Assembly (NCBI RefSeq): GCF_003570905.1
Contig: NZ_QXJM01000039.1
Span: 1-64,000 of the forward strand
DNA length: 64,000 bases
Direction: 5' to 3'
Source: Cohnella faecalis
Lineage (GTDB): Bacteria > Bacillota > Bacilli > Paenibacillales > Paenibacillaceae
Shown here: positions 18,239-27,839 of the stretch, one piece after another
Numbering within the stretch: the stretch's first letter is position 1
Layout of the letters: every line of letters begins with the position of its first letter
Position numbers and translations under genes: made by a program
Notes under the pieces: model-generated
Told to the model about the DNA's origin: nothing
The model's input: the letters and a program-made list of their open reading frames with translations, nothing else
Databases searched by the model: none

Positions 18239-19633
18239 TTAGAAGCGGATGCGTTCCAGGAGAAATGTTTTCAAGTCGGCTATGGGCATACGAACCTGCG
18301 TCATGGAGTCGCGATCGCGTACAGTGACTTGGCCGTCGCTCTCCGATTCGAAGTCGTAGGTGATACAGTACGGTGTACCGATCTCGTCGTGGCGGCGGTA
18401 CCGCTTGCCGATGGAACCCGTATCGTCGTAATCGACCATGAAGTCGGAGATTAACTCCGCATACACATGCTGGGCGCCTTCCGCCAACTTTTTCGAGAGA
18501 GGGAAAATGGCTGCTTTAATCGGTGCGAGTGCGGGGTGAAGACGGAGAACCGTTCGGCTGTCGTCATCATCCAGCTGCTGCTCCTCATAGGCATCGATCA
18601 GAAAAGCCAAAGTGACGCGGTCTGCGCCGAGAGAAGGCTCAATGCAGTACGGAATATAGCGTTCGTTCGATTCCTGGTCGTTGAAGCTGAAATCTTCGCC
18701 TGAATGATCCATATGCTGCTTCAGGTCATAATCGGTACGATCGGCGATACCCCACAGCTCTCCCCAGCCGAACGGGAAGCGATATTCGATATCGGTCGTT
18801 GCATTGCTGTAGTGGGACAACTCATCCTCCGAATGATCTCGCAGGCGAATATGATTCTCTTTCATGCCGAGCTTTACGAGCCATTCGCGGCAGAAGCCGC
18901 GCCAGTACTCGAACCACTTACGATCCTCGCCTGGCTTGCAAAAAAACTCAAGCTCCATTTGCTCGAATTCACGCGTCCGAAATGTAAAGTTGCCGGGTGT
19001 TATCTCATTTCGGAAGCTTTTGCCGATTTGTCCTATGCCAAACGGCAATTTCTTCCGCATGGTGCGTTGTACATTCTTAAAGTTGACGAAAATGCCCTGT
19101 GCCGTTTCCGGACGCATATAAATCTCGTTGGTACTGGACTCCGTGACGCCTTGAAATGTTTTGAACATGAGGTTGAACTGACGGATATCCGTGAAGTCGC
19201 GGCTTCCGCAATCCGGACATGCGATTTGGTGTTCGGTGATCAAAGCCTTCATCTGATCGAATGACAAGCCGTCGACGATCTGCTCAATCCCTTTGGCGTC
19301 AAGAGCGTTCTCAATGATTTTATCTGCGCGATGACGGGCTTTGCAATGCTTGCAGTCGATCATCGGATCGTTGAAGTTGCCAATGTGGCCTGAAGCCATC
19401 CAAGTTCGCGGGTTCATCAAAATCGCCGCGTCGAGGCCGACGTTGAAGGGGGATTCTTGAATGAACTTCTTCCACCAAGCGCGTTTGATGTTGTTCTTCA
19501 ATTCTACGCCCAACGGTCCGTAGTCCCAAGTGTTCGCCAGACCGCCGTAAATTTCCGATCCCGGAAAAATAAACCCGCGATGCTTGGCCAGCGCGACGAT
19601 TTGTTCCATTGCTTTCGTTTTGAGACCGCTCAT
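18239..19633 (-). CDS. glyQS: Glycyl-tRNA synthetase, single-chain alpha2 type
   Basis: A 464-residue class II aminoacyl-tRNA synthetase that charges tRNA-Gly. Motifs: the N-terminal [20 protein letters not shown], motif 2 region [20 protein letters not shown] and [14 protein letters not shown], motif 3 region IEPSLGADR, and a C-terminal anticodon-binding domain ([17 protein letters not shown]). This is the archaeal/eukaryote-like form used by Bacillales instead of the two-subunit GlyQ/GlyS. GGAGAGG precedes the ATG. It is a single-gene transcript controlled by the T-box element upstream. Confidence 0.97.
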   Translation of the reverse strand: MSGLKTKAMEQIVALAKHRGFIFPGSEIYGGLANTWDYGPLGVELKNNIKRAWWKKFIQESPFNVGLDAAILMNPRTWMASGHIGNFNDPMIDCKHCKARHRADKIIENALDAKGIEQIVDGLSFDQMKALITEHQIACPDCGSRDFTDIRQFNLMFKTFQGVTESSTNEIYMRPETAQGIFVNFKNVQRTMRKKLPFGIGQIGKSFRNEITPGNFTFRTREFEQMELEFFCKPGEDRKWFEYWRGFCREWLVKLGMKENHIRLRDHSEDELSHYSNATTDIEYRFPFGWGELWGIADRTDYDLKQHMDHSGEDFSFNDQESNERYIPYCIEPSLGADRVTLAFLIDAYEEQQLDDDDSRTVLRLHPALAPIKAAIFPLSKKLAEGAQHVYAELISDFMVDYDDTGSIGKRYRRHDEIGTPYCITYDFESESDGQVTVRDRDSMTQVRMPIADLKTFLLERIRF

Positions 19634-19689
19634 GGTTAACCTCTCCTTTGTCCAACGATTTGCCGTTGATGCCGAGAAACAACGAAAAA

Positions 19690-19911
19690 GCCCCCGTCAC
19701 CTAGGCATCAAACTTCGATGCCTAGGGACGAGAGCTCTGTGCCCCCGCGGTTCCACCCTAGTTGACGACCCGTACAGTCGCCCTCTTTTTCCGACGCTCC
19801 GACTCCGGACTGCCTTTTCCTTGATGCTTCTTCCGGGCTTTCACCATCCCCGGATCGCTGTGCAGAAAGACAATCAAGTACTATTGGTCCATCATTGCCA
19901 GATTAACCTTT
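19690..19911 (-). promoter_or_regulatory. T-box leader of glyQS
   Basis: On the minus strand the leader shows the conserved antiterminator sequence AGGGTGGAACCGCGGG (19744-19759), which pairs with the uncharged tRNA acceptor end, followed by a terminator hairpin (CCTAGGCATC with GATGCCTAGG) and a T run near 19686. Upstream, the stem I apical segment GGGGATGGTGAAAGCCC is recognisable. A GGC triplet on the 3' side of stem I could be the glycine specifier; this was not folded. Uncharged tRNA-Gly should favour read-through. Confidence 0.92.
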
Positions 19912-19917
19912 GCGGTA

Positions 19918-19946
19918 ATATTACCGGATAATAAAGTAATATTCAA
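19918..19946 (-). promoter_or_regulatory. SigmaA promoter of the glyQS T-box transcript
   Basis: TTGAAT and TAATAT on the minus strand with a 17-base spacer, placing the transcript start near 19911, at the 5' edge of the T-box leader. Confidence 0.75.
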
Positions 19947-19981
19947 GGGTAGTGAAAACCGTCTCTAGGGATTATAACCAA

Positions 19982-20001
19982 AATGATGTACGTAACTCAA
20001 A
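19982..20001. promoter_or_regulatory. LacI operator half-match upstream of its regulator gene
   Basis: AATGATGTACGTAACTCAAA repeats the left 13 bases of the perfect palindrome at 21200-21219; the right half is degenerate. It lies about 100 bases before the LacI start, which suggests weak autoregulation. Confidence 0.55.
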
Positions 20002-20100
20002 AATTAATGAAAACAATCATGAAAACGTTGACATTAGAAAAATGCGTTGTTATCATGAAGGCGTGGTTCAAAAATCTCGAGATTAGGCTGCAGGTGCGAT

Positions 20101-21135
20101 ATGGATCAAAGCAAGCGGTTAACCGTCAAGGAATTGGCAAGGCAAATCGGCGTTTCGGTAGCCACGTTGGATCGTGTGTTGAACAACAGGGGCAATGTCA
20201 AACCCGACACCTACCGTATGGTGATGGAAAAGATCAAAGAGATGAACTACACACCCAACAAGTCGGCCAGCTTTTTGTCGCGCAAGAATGAGTATGTCAT
20301 GGCCATCGTGTTCCCCGAGCTGCCGGAATATTTCTGGAATCAAGTGGAACGAGGCGTGCAGACTGCGATCGACGAGTTTCGAGATTACGGCCTGCATGTG
20401 CATATTATCCGTTCCGAGAAGTACGATCTCGATCGTCAGAAGGCCATCTTCATGGAGCTGATTGAATCCGGCAAGTACGATGCGATCGCCATCTCGCCGA
20501 ACGATCCGCAGGAATTTGCGGACATCATCGACCACGGCGTGGATCGCGGAGTAGCCATTTGCACCTTTAACAGCGATTCTCCGCTGAGCAAGCGGTTGTT
20601 CTACGTCGGATGCGACTATCGCGTAGCCGGACGGCTGGCGGCGGATGTGCTATGCAAGCTGATTGGCTCGAAGACGCGGGTGGGGCTTATTATGTCCTAC
20701 ACGAACTTCCAAATGCAGCAGAAGGTGACGGGATTCCGCGAGGTGGTGGGCGAATACGACCATATCGAGCTGATCGGCCCGTTGAAACTGCAGCAGGAGG
20801 ATTACGACTCGCTCGATACGTTCATCGATTATTTTCGCCAGGTCGACGGCATCTATGTTTCCAGCGCCAAGCTCGATAGAGTCGCCAAGCATTTGGCCGA
20901 TGCGAATTTGTCGAAGCCGATCGCGTTGATCGGTCACGACATGACGGAAGAAATATACGGGCATCTAAGGAAAGGCGTAGTAACGGCAACCATCTGCCAG
21001 GATCCCGTTAATCAAGGCTATCTTACCGTGAAATCGATGTTCGATTATTTGGTTTCCGGCGAGAAAGCCAACGAGAAGGAAAATATTACGAAGCTAGAGC
21101 TAGTGACGAAGGAAAATGCCCGCTATTATGTTTGA
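20101..21135 (+). CDS. LacI family transcriptional regulator of the alpha-xyloside operon
   Basis: A 344-residue repressor. The N-terminal helix-turn-helix is classic (LTVKELARQIGVSVATLDRV, LNNRGNVKPDTYRMV), with a hinge helix near residue 55 and a periplasmic-binding-like sugar domain (IAISPNDPQEFADII, GCDYRVAGRLAADVL, ALIGHDMTEEIYGHL). This looks like the subgroup that senses sugars through a type 1 periplasmic-binding fold. It is followed by its probable targets: an ABC sugar importer, a 2-hydroxyacid dehydrogenase and an alpha-xylosidase. The matching 20-bp palindrome lies 65 bases after its stop, in the promoter region of the transporter genes. Confidence 0.93.
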   Translation: MDQSKRLTVKELARQIGVSVATLDRVLNNRGNVKPDTYRMVMEKIKEMNYTPNKSASFLSRKNEYVMAIVFPELPEYFWNQVERGVQTAIDEFRDYGLHVHIIRSEKYDLDRQKAIFMELIESGKYDAIAISPNDPQEFADIIDHGVDRGVAICTFNSDSPLSKRLFYVGCDYRVAGRLAADVLCKLIGSKTRVGLIMSYTNFQMQQKVTGFREVVGEYDHIELIGPLKLQQEDYDSLDTFIDYFRQVDGIYVSSAKLDRVAKHLADANLSKPIALIGHDMTEEIYGHLRKGVVTATICQDPVNQGYLTVKSMFDYLVSGEKANEKENITKLELVTKENARYYV

Positions 21136-21199
21136 TGTAATCTTCGGTACGTCGCGATTTCGATGGCGACAAGAACTTCCGGGGGTTACTGCACATCAA

Positions 21200-21219
21200 A
21201 ATGATGTACGTACATCATT
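21200..21219. promoter_or_regulatory. Perfect 20-bp palindrome, LacI operator of the transporter operon
   Basis: AATGATGTACGTACATCATT is its own reverse complement. It lies 106 bases before the substrate-binding protein start. The central ACGT step and the half-copy near the regulator's own promoter identify it as the probable binding site of the adjacent LacI protein. Confidence 0.82.
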
Positions 21220-21324
21220 AAATGGTGCAATTACTGAGGTGACAATGCCGCGCCGGTTTGCATTTTGATGAAATCGGCAGCGGCAGTGCATACTATTTTT
21301 GACATCTTGAGGGGGACCAAACAA

Positions 21325-22584
21325 ATGCACAAAGGAATGAAGAAACTCGCAATTGCAACCGCTGCCATGTCGCTTATTCTTACCGCTTGCGGAACATCGA
21401 ACGACAATGCGTCCGATGCGAATAAGAACGGCGGTGCCGCCAGCGGCGATAAGGTAACGATTCAATGGTGGGATTCCATGACCAGCGAAGCGACGCAAGG
21501 CGCTTTGTCGAAAATCATCGCGGACTATGAGACCGCTCATCCGAACGTCAAAATCGAACGCACGTTCATTTCCTTCGCCGATATCAAGAACAAGCTGCTG
21601 CTAAGCTCCGCCGGTAATCAAATGCCGGATATCGTCTGGCTCGACAATCCAGATCACCAGGCATTTGCGGCGGCGGGCATTCTGGCGGACATTACGGAAG
21701 AGGTCAAAGCGTGGGGACAAGCGGACAAGTATTTCGATGGTCCGTGGTCTTCGACGGTGTACCAAGGCAAAAACTACGGCGTGCCGATAGGCAGCAATAA
21801 CCTCGCTTTGTACTACAACGTCGATATGCTGAAAGCCGCTAACGTCACCCCGCCTAAAACGTGGGCCGAGCTGCTCGAAGCGGCGAAAAAGCTGACGACG
21901 AAAGATGTATACGGTTTCTCGATGACAGCGGTCAAAACGGAGGAGGGCACGTTCCAATTCCTGCCGCTCATGTATCAAGCCGGTTCCGATATAACAAACT
22001 TCAACAGCGAAGGAACGGTGGAAGCCGCGAAGCTGCTCCAGAACATGGCTTCGAACGGTTACATGTCCAAGGAAGTCATCAACCAGAAGCAGTCGGACAC
22101 GGTCGTGCAGTTCTCAACCGGCAAAGTGGCGATGATGATGAACGGAACATGGCAAATTCCTCTGCTGAGAAAAGAAGGCAAAGTGAACTGGGACGTCGTC
22201 GAGCTGCCGATCAACAAACAAGGCGGCACGATCCTTGGCGGCGAGAACTGGGCCATTACGAAAGCGTCGAAGCATAAGGATGTCGCTTTCGACATCATCA
22301 AATTCGCGAACGAACCGGACAATCTGAAGAGCTTCCTGCAAGCCGCAGGCCGTCTGCCGAGCCGCGAGGATTACCTGAGCGATCCGTTCTGGCAGGATGA
22401 CAAGCAGCTGAAAGTATTCGCCGACTCCATGAAAGTGGCGAAAGCGCGCGCTTACGGCCCGAACTATCCGAAAATTTCGGATGCCATTCAAATTATGCTG
22501 CAGGAAGTCATTACGGGAGCCAAGTCTCCGGAAGATGCCGTAAAAGCGGCGGACGCGAAGATCAAACCGAACCTTCAACAATAG
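21325..22584 (+). CDS. ABC transporter sugar-binding lipoprotein
   Basis: A 419-residue extracellular solute-binding protein (family 1). The lipoprotein signal peptide ends at the lipobox LTAC, giving a lipid-modified Cys near residue 21. The mature domain has the usual VTIQWWDSMTSEATQGA start, NLALYYNVDMLKAANVTPPK, and GGENWAITKASKHKDVAFD. I chose ATG 21325 (GAGGGGG ribosome site), 20 codons inside the longest frame, because it creates the proper signal peptide. It works with the two permeases downstream; no ATPase gene is present, so a shared MsmX-type ATPase is likely. Confidence 0.94.
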   Translation: MHKGMKKLAIATAAMSLILTACGTSNDNASDANKNGGAASGDKVTIQWWDSMTSEATQGALSKIIADYETAHPNVKIERTFISFADIKNKLLLSSAGNQMPDIVWLDNPDHQAFAAAGILADITEEVKAWGQADKYFDGPWSSTVYQGKNYGVPIGSNNLALYYNVDMLKAANVTPPKTWAELLEAAKKLTTKDVYGFSMTAVKTEEGTFQFLPLMYQAGSDITNFNSEGTVEAAKLLQNMASNGYMSKEVINQKQSDTVVQFSTGKVAMMMNGTWQIPLLRKEGKVNWDVVELPINKQGGTILGGENWAITKASKHKDVAFDIIKFANEPDNLKSFLQAAGRLPSREDYLSDPFWQDDKQLKVFADSMKVAKARAYGPNYPKISDAIQIMLQEVITGAKSPEDAVKAADAKIKPNLQQ

Positions 22585-22594
22585 ACAATGCTAA

Positions 22595-22622
22595 GAGGGA
22601 TGCGGTTCGCGCCGCATCTCTC
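22595..22622 (+). promoter_or_regulatory. Intercistronic hairpin between binding protein and permease genes
   Basis: GAGGGATGCGG pairs with CCGCATCTCTC (one wobble) around a 6-base loop, with no T run. Such hairpins often protect the upstream mRNA and lower downstream expression, giving excess binding protein. A similar one occurs at 54839-54873. Confidence 0.6.
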
Positions 22623-22648
22623 CTAATTTGGGAGATAGAGGTGGAGAA

Positions 22649-23575
22649 ATGAAGGCCCAGAATATAGAAGGCAATTATAAAGCCAATCGGGGCGGCAAGA
22701 GGTTTTCCGAATGGAACAGCTACTTATTTCTATTGCCTGCACTGGCGTTTATGGCTGTATTCATCTTATATCCTATCCTTTACAATGCGGTGCTTAGCTT
22801 CAAGGATGTCAATGTGTACAATTTGAACGGCGAGCAGCACTTTGTCGGATTCAGCAACTACGTCAAAACCTTCAAGGATGAAGTCTTTTATATTGCCACC
22901 CAGAACTCCGTCATTTTTACGATTATCAGCATTTTCTTTCAGTTTACAATCGGCTTTGCGCTAGCGCTCTTTTTCAATATGAAATTTCCGGGACGCAGTC
23001 TGTTCCGTTCCTTGATGCTTCTCGCCTGGATGCTTCCCGTTGTCATTACCGGGACGGTGTTTCAATGGATGATGTCCGGCGATTACGGCGTCATTAACTA
23101 TTTTCTGCAATCGTTAGGCCTTATCGATAAGCCGGTGAACTGGCTCAGCGAGGGCAATACGGCCTTGCTCGGAACGATCTTCGCCAACGTCTGGATCGGG
23201 ATTCCGTTCAACATGATCATTCTGCTCTCCGGACTTCAATCGCTGCCGCTGCAGCTATACGAAGCGGCCAGACTGGACGGCGCGAACCGTTGGCTTCAAT
23301 TCAGGCACGTGACGCTGCCTCTCATGAGACCGACGATTCTGGTCCTTCTCATGCTCGGGATCATCAATACGTTCAAGGTGTTCGATCTGATCTACATTAT
23401 GACGGCAGGCGGTCCGGTCACGTCTTCCACGGTGCTGCCGATCTACGCGTATCAGCTCTCCTTCACGATGTTTGAGTTCAGCCAAGGGGCAGCCGTATCG
23501 ATGATTATGTTCGTGCTCCTGATTCTGGTTGCTATCGTGTACTTGAGAATGTCGAACAAGGAGGAAGTCCACTGA
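22649..23575 (+). CDS. ABC sugar transporter permease (MalF type)
   Basis: About 308 residues with six membrane helices, beginning after a short cytoplasmic tail (WNSYLFLLPALAFMAVFILY). The EAA loop that docks on the ATPase reads LYEAARLDGANRWLQFRHV (about residues 205-225). The start is ATG 22649 with GTGGAG upstream. The stop codon overlaps the next permease start by one base (TGATG), so both subunits are co-translated. Pairs with the following gene to form the heterodimeric channel. Confidence 0.94.
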   Translation: MKAQNIEGNYKANRGGKRFSEWNSYLFLLPALAFMAVFILYPILYNAVLSFKDVNVYNLNGEQHFVGFSNYVKTFKDEVFYIATQNSVIFTIISIFFQFTIGFALALFFNMKFPGRSLFRSLMLLAWMLPVVITGTVFQWMMSGDYGVINYFLQSLGLIDKPVNWLSEGNTALLGTIFANVWIGIPFNMIILLSGLQSLPLQLYEAARLDGANRWLQFRHVTLPLMRPTILVLLMLGIINTFKVFDLIYIMTAGGPVTSSTVLPIYAYQLSFTMFEFSQGAAVSMIMFVLLILVAIVYLRMSNKEEVH

Positions 23576-24405
23576 TGACCTCAAAATGGAAAGCTGCAGG
23601 CGCGACGAGCTTCGCGACTTTGCTCATGATCGTCTTTTTGTTCCCGGTGTATTGGATGGTGAAGACTTCCATTACGCCGATTACGGAGCTGTACCATAAT
23701 CCGCCGCACTTGTTTCCCGTTAAGGCGACGTTCGAGTCGTATATCAACAACTTCGTTCGCAATCAGGATATGCTCGGCTACATCGGCAACAGCGTCATCA
23801 TCTCGGTTGGCACGATGCTGCTGACGATAGTGCTGGCCGTGCCCGCGGCTTATGCGCTTTCCCGTCTCAAGATCAAAGGGAAATCCATCATCATGATCCT
23901 GCTGCTGTCGATCCAGATGCTGCCGGGCATTATGATGGCCATGCCTTTGTATATCATGTTCTCCAAGGTCGGCTTGATCGACAATTTCATCGGCTTGATC
24001 TTTGCCAATCTGATTCACGCTTTGCCGTTTGCCGTTATTACGCTGCGTCCGTTTTTTCTAAGCTTGCCGGGCGGGCTGGAGGAAGCGGCGATGATCGACG
24101 GCTGCAACAAATTCACTTCTTTTACGAAAATCATTCTGCCGCTCGTCACTCCGGGATTGCTGACGGTGTCCGTATTCTGCTTCCTGTTCGGATGGGGCGA
24201 CTTCATCTTCGCGCTGACGCTCACTTCGGGCGATGCGGTGCGTCCGCTGACGCTGGGCCTGTACCGGTTCATCGGACAGTACGGCACGGAGTGGAACAAC
24301 CTGATGGCGGTAGCTACGCTCGCGGCTTTGCCGATTATTATCATCTTCGTCTCGATGCAGAAATACGTTGTCGGCGGCATTACGGCCGGTTCCATGAAAG
24401 ACTAA
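23575..24405 (+). CDS. ABC sugar transporter permease (MalG type)
   Basis: A 276-residue second channel subunit with six membrane helices and the EAA loop LEEAAMIDGCNKFTSFTKI. The C-terminus VVGGITAGSMKD is the standard MalG-family ending. The start overlaps the upstream stop. It forms the membrane part of the importer with the preceding gene and the lipoprotein at 21325. Confidence 0.95.
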   Translation: MTSKWKAAGATSFATLLMIVFLFPVYWMVKTSITPITELYHNPPHLFPVKATFESYINNFVRNQDMLGYIGNSVIISVGTMLLTIVLAVPAAYALSRLKIKGKSIIMILLLSIQMLPGIMMAMPLYIMFSKVGLIDNFIGLIFANLIHALPFAVITLRPFFLSLPGGLEEAAMIDGCNKFTSFTKIILPLVTPGLLTVSVFCFLFGWGDFIFALTLTSGDAVRPLTLGLYRFIGQYGTEWNNLMAVATLAALPIIIIFVSMQKYVVGGITAGSMKD

Positions 24406-24426
24406 ACGACGGGGGAGCGAAGTCCG

Positions 24427-25398
24427 ATGAAACCGCGCGTATATATTGCGAGAGACTTGCCTGAAGAAGTGAGAGCGTATTTGGAGGAGCATTGCGACGT
24501 TCGGATGTGGCAGGGCGCAGAACCGATAAAGCCGGAGCAGCTGAAGCAAGAGGTCGGCGATGCGGAAGGGCTGCTGGTCACCGGAACGCCGGTTGGTGAG
24601 GAAGTGCTCCGTGCGGCTCCGAAGCTCAGGGTCGTCAGCAATTTGTCCGTCGGCTATAACAATGTCGATCTGGCCGCTCTGAAAGCCGGCAAAGTCGTAG
24701 GCACTCATACGCCTTACGTACTCGACGAAACGGTAGCCGATCTCGCTTTCGCGCTCATTCTCGGCACGGCTCGAAGAGTAGCGGAGCTGGACCGGTTCGT
24801 GAAGGCGGGAAAATGGCAAAAAGGCCAGGACGCGGAGCTGTTCGGGGTGGACGTTCATCACGCGAGACTCGGCATCGTCGGAATGGGACGGATCGGAGAA
24901 GCGATCGCTCGCCGGGCGAAGCTCGGGTTTCTGATGGATGTCGTCTATTACAACCGCAACCCGCGGCCCGACGTAGAGGCAAGGCTGGGCATCTCTTACA
25001 GCACTCTTGAGGAGCTGCTGCGGACGTCCGATTTCATCCTGTTAATGACACCATTGACGCCGCAGACGAAGCACATCATGGACGAAGCCCAGTTCAGCAT
25101 GATGAAGAAGAGCGCTATATTCATCAACGTATCGCGCGGCGAAACGGTCAATGGAACGGCGCTTGTCCGAGCGCTGCAGAGCAAGCAAATCCACGGTGCG
25201 GGACTCGATGTGTACGAGCGGGAGCCCGTGGACGCGAATCATCCGCTGCTCGGGATGGATAACGTCGTCACTCTGCCCCATCTCGGTTCGGCGACGGCGG
25301 CTACCCGATTGAACATGGCTTTCGCAGCGGCTCGCAATCTGGTTCATGCGCTCAAGGGCGAAGAGCCGATTCAGATCATACCGGAATTGCAATCGTAA
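24427..25398 (+). CDS. D-isomer 2-hydroxyacid dehydrogenase (glyoxylate/gluconate reductase-like)
   Basis: A 323-residue NAD(P)-dependent oxidoreductase. Cofactor motif GIVGMGRIGEAIARRA near residue 155; catalytic Arg in INVSRGE, Glu in GLDVYEREP and His in LPHLGSATAA. It resembles GyaR/GhrB enzymes that interconvert 2-keto and D-2-hydroxy acids, such as glyoxylate, hydroxypyruvate or 2-ketogluconate. GGGGGAG precedes the ATG, and it lies 21 bases after the permease in the same operon. Its role in xyloside use is unclear; it could reduce a keto acid derived from the released sugar. Confidence 0.92.
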   Translation: MKPRVYIARDLPEEVRAYLEEHCDVRMWQGAEPIKPEQLKQEVGDAEGLLVTGTPVGEEVLRAAPKLRVVSNLSVGYNNVDLAALKAGKVVGTHTPYVLDETVADLAFALILGTARRVAELDRFVKAGKWQKGQDAELFGVDVHHARLGIVGMGRIGEAIARRAKLGFLMDVVYYNRNPRPDVEARLGISYSTLEELLRTSDFILLMTPLTPQTKHIMDEAQFSMMKKSAIFINVSRGETVNGTALVRALQSKQIHGAGLDVYEREPVDANHPLLGMDNVVTLPHLGSATAATRLNMAFAAARNLVHALKGEEPIQIIPELQS

Positions 25399-25448
25399 AC
25401 AGCAGCAAATAAATAGATAGATAACTACAAACGATAGGTGGAACTAGG

Positions 25449-27776
25449 ATGAAATTTACTGATGGTTACTGGCATATGAGGCAAGGGGTTACTTTTAATT
25501 ACCCGATTGAAATCCGCAATGTCCGGACGACTCCGGATAAGCTGACCGTGCTCGCTTCCTGCAAAAAAATCGTAACGCGCGGCGACACGCTGAACACGGC
25601 GATTCTGACCGTTCATTATACTTCCCCGATGCCGGATGTCATCTGCGTCGAGTTGGTTCACCACGACGGCAAGCTGCCAAAGGGGCCGGAATTCGCAAAA
25701 AACATTCGCGAAGACGTGCCGGTTCAGGTCGAGAACGGCGAAGACGAAGCCAGCTTCACGAGCGGCAAGCTGAGCGTGCGAATTCATAAGAACGAGGGCT
25801 GGAGCACGCACTTTAACTATGACGGCAAGCGTCTGACGGGCAGCGGCTACAAGAGCCCGGGTCATATTAAGACACAGGATCAGAGCACGTATATGAGAGA
25901 GCAGCTGGACCTCGGCGTCGGCGAATACATCTACGGCCTCGGCGAACGGTTTACCCCGTTCGTGAAAAACGGCCAAGTCGTCGACCTCTGGAACGAGGAT
26001 GGCGGCACATGCAGCGAGCAAGCTTACAAGAACGTTCCTTTCTATCTGTCTAGCTTCGGATATGGCGTATTCGTCGACCATCCGGAGCGCGTATCCTACG
26101 AGGTTGCTTCGGAGCAAGTATCGAAGGTGCAATTCAGCGTTCCCGGCGAATCGTTGAAATATTACATCATCGGCGGAGCTTCTCTGAAGGAAGTTCTGCA
26201 CAATTATACGCAGCTGACGGGCAAACCGGCGCTTCCTCCGGCTTGGTCCTATGGGCTGTGGCTGACGACGTCGTTCACGACAAGCTACGACGAAGCGACG
26301 GTAAACAGCTTTATCGACGGCATGATAGAGCGGGAAATTCCTCTGCACGTGTTCCATTTCGACTGCTTCTGGATGAAGGAGTTCCAGTGGTGCGACTTCG
26401 AATGGGACCGGGATGTCTTCCCTGATCCGCAAGGCATGCTGAATCGGTTGAAGAGCAAGGGCTTGAGCATCTGCGTATGGATCAATTCCTACATCGCGCA
26501 GCAATCCTACTTGTTCGAAGAGGGCAAAGCGAACGGCTACCTGGTCAAAACGAGAGACGGCGACGTATGGCAATGGGACCGTTGGCAGGGCGGCATGGGG
26601 CTCGTCGATTTCACGAATCCTGCCGCGGTTCGTTGGTATAAGGACAAGCTCAAAGTTCTGATCGACATGGGCGTCGACAGCTTCAAAACCGATTTCGGCG
26701 AGCGCATACCGACCGATGTCGTCTACTTCGACGGATCCGATCCGGTGAAAATGCACAACTACTACACGCACTTATACAATAAAGCGGTCTTTGAAGTTCT
26801 GGAAGAAACGAAAGGGAAGCATGAAGCGATGGTGTTCGCCCGTTCGGCCACCGCAGGCGGCCAGCAATATCCGGTTCACTGGGGCGGCGATTGCACGGCC
26901 AGCTACAACTCCATGGCGGAAACGCTGCGCGGCGGCTTGTCGCTCGGCCTATCCGGCTTCGGCTTCTGGAGCCACGATATTAGCGGCTTCGAGAACACGG
27001 CTACGCCGGATCTGTACAAGCGCTGGACAGCCTTCGGACTATTGTCCTCGCACAGCCGCCTGCATGGCAGCCAGTCGTACCGTGTACCTTGGCTGTTCGA
27101 CGACGAAGCGAGCGACGTGCTTCGCTATTTCACGAAATTGAAATCGACGCTGATGCCTTATATGTTCAGCTCTTCGATCGACACTACGCAGACGGGTCTG
27201 CCTATGATGCGGGCGATGGTGCTGGAGTTCGAAGGCGATGCCTCGTGCGAACAGCTGGATCGTCAATATATGCTGGGCGAATCGCTGTTGGTAGCGCCGA
27301 TCTTCAACGATCAAGGAGCTGCCAAGTATTACTTGCCGGAAGGGCGTTGGACGAACTTCCTGAATGGCAGCGTCGTTGAAGGCGGACGCTGGGTATTCGA
27401 GCGGCACGATTATTTCAGCCTGCCGCTGATGGCGAGACCGAACAGCCTCATTGCGGTCGGCAGCAACGAGCTGCGTCCGGACTACGACTATGCCGACGGC
27501 GTCGTGATCCATGCCTTCGAGCTGGAAGACGGGGGCGAAGCAAAAGCTGTCGTATACAGCGTGAAGGCCGAGCAAGAGCTGGAAGTCCGCGCATCGCGCA
27601 GCGGTTCATGCATCGACATTACCGCGAATGGCGCAGGCAAGCCGTGGGAATTAATCCTCCGCGGCATCCGCGAGGCTGAGGAGGTCACCGGGGCGGAATG
27701 GACCGTTACGGATGCGGGCATTCGTTTGGTTCCGCAAGCGGGAGCGGACAAGATCCGTGTGCGGTTGAAAGGGTAA
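25449..27776 (+). CDS. yicI: Alpha-xylosidase, glycoside hydrolase family 31
   Basis: A 775-residue intracellular enzyme (no signal peptide) of the YicI type, which releases alpha-xylose from the non-reducing end of isoprimeverose and xyloglucan oligosaccharides. Domain order: N-terminal beta sandwich, (beta/alpha)8 barrel from about residue 260, C-terminal beta domains. The catalytic nucleophile Asp lies in KTDFGERIP (near 416) and the acid/base Asp in HWGGDC (near 480); the YicI-type N-terminal motif MKFTDGYWHMRQGV is present. Last gene of the LacI-controlled operon, giving import followed by cytosolic hydrolysis. Confidence 0.95.
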   Translation: MKFTDGYWHMRQGVTFNYPIEIRNVRTTPDKLTVLASCKKIVTRGDTLNTAILTVHYTSPMPDVICVELVHHDGKLPKGPEFAKNIREDVPVQVENGEDEASFTSGKLSVRIHKNEGWSTHFNYDGKRLTGSGYKSPGHIKTQDQSTYMREQLDLGVGEYIYGLGERFTPFVKNGQVVDLWNEDGGTCSEQAYKNVPFYLSSFGYGVFVDHPERVSYEVASEQVSKVQFSVPGESLKYYIIGGASLKEVLHNYTQLTGKPALPPAWSYGLWLTTSFTTSYDEATVNSFIDGMIEREIPLHVFHFDCFWMKEFQWCDFEWDRDVFPDPQGMLNRLKSKGLSICVWINSYIAQQSYLFEEGKANGYLVKTRDGDVWQWDRWQGGMGLVDFTNPAAVRWYKDKLKVLIDMGVDSFKTDFGERIPTDVVYFDGSDPVKMHNYYTHLYNKAVFEVLEETKGKHEAMVFARSATAGGQQYPVHWGGDCTASYNSMAETLRGGLSLGLSGFGFWSHDISGFENTATPDLYKRWTAFGLLSSHSRLHGSQSYRVPWLFDDEASDVLRYFTKLKSTLMPYMFSSSIDTTQTGLPMMRAMVLEFEGDASCEQLDRQYMLGESLLVAPIFNDQGAAKYYLPEGRWTNFLNGSVVEGGRWVFERHDYFSLPLMARPNSLIAVGSNELRPDYDYADGVVIHAFELEDGGEAKAVVYSVKAEQELEVRASRSGSCIDITANGAGKPWELILRGIREAEEVTGAEWTVTDAGIRLVPQAGADKIRVRLKG

Positions 27777-27783
27777 GCATAGA

Positions 27784-27820
27784 AGGGGATGGCCCAAGCA
27801 AGCGGGCTGTCCTCTTTTTT
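27784..27820 (+). terminator. Intrinsic terminator after the alpha-xyloside operon
   Basis: GGATGGCCC pairs with GGGCTGTCC (two wobble pairs), followed by TCTTTTTT. Confidence 0.75.
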
Positions 27821-27839
27821 GTCATATAAGAAAGTATAA

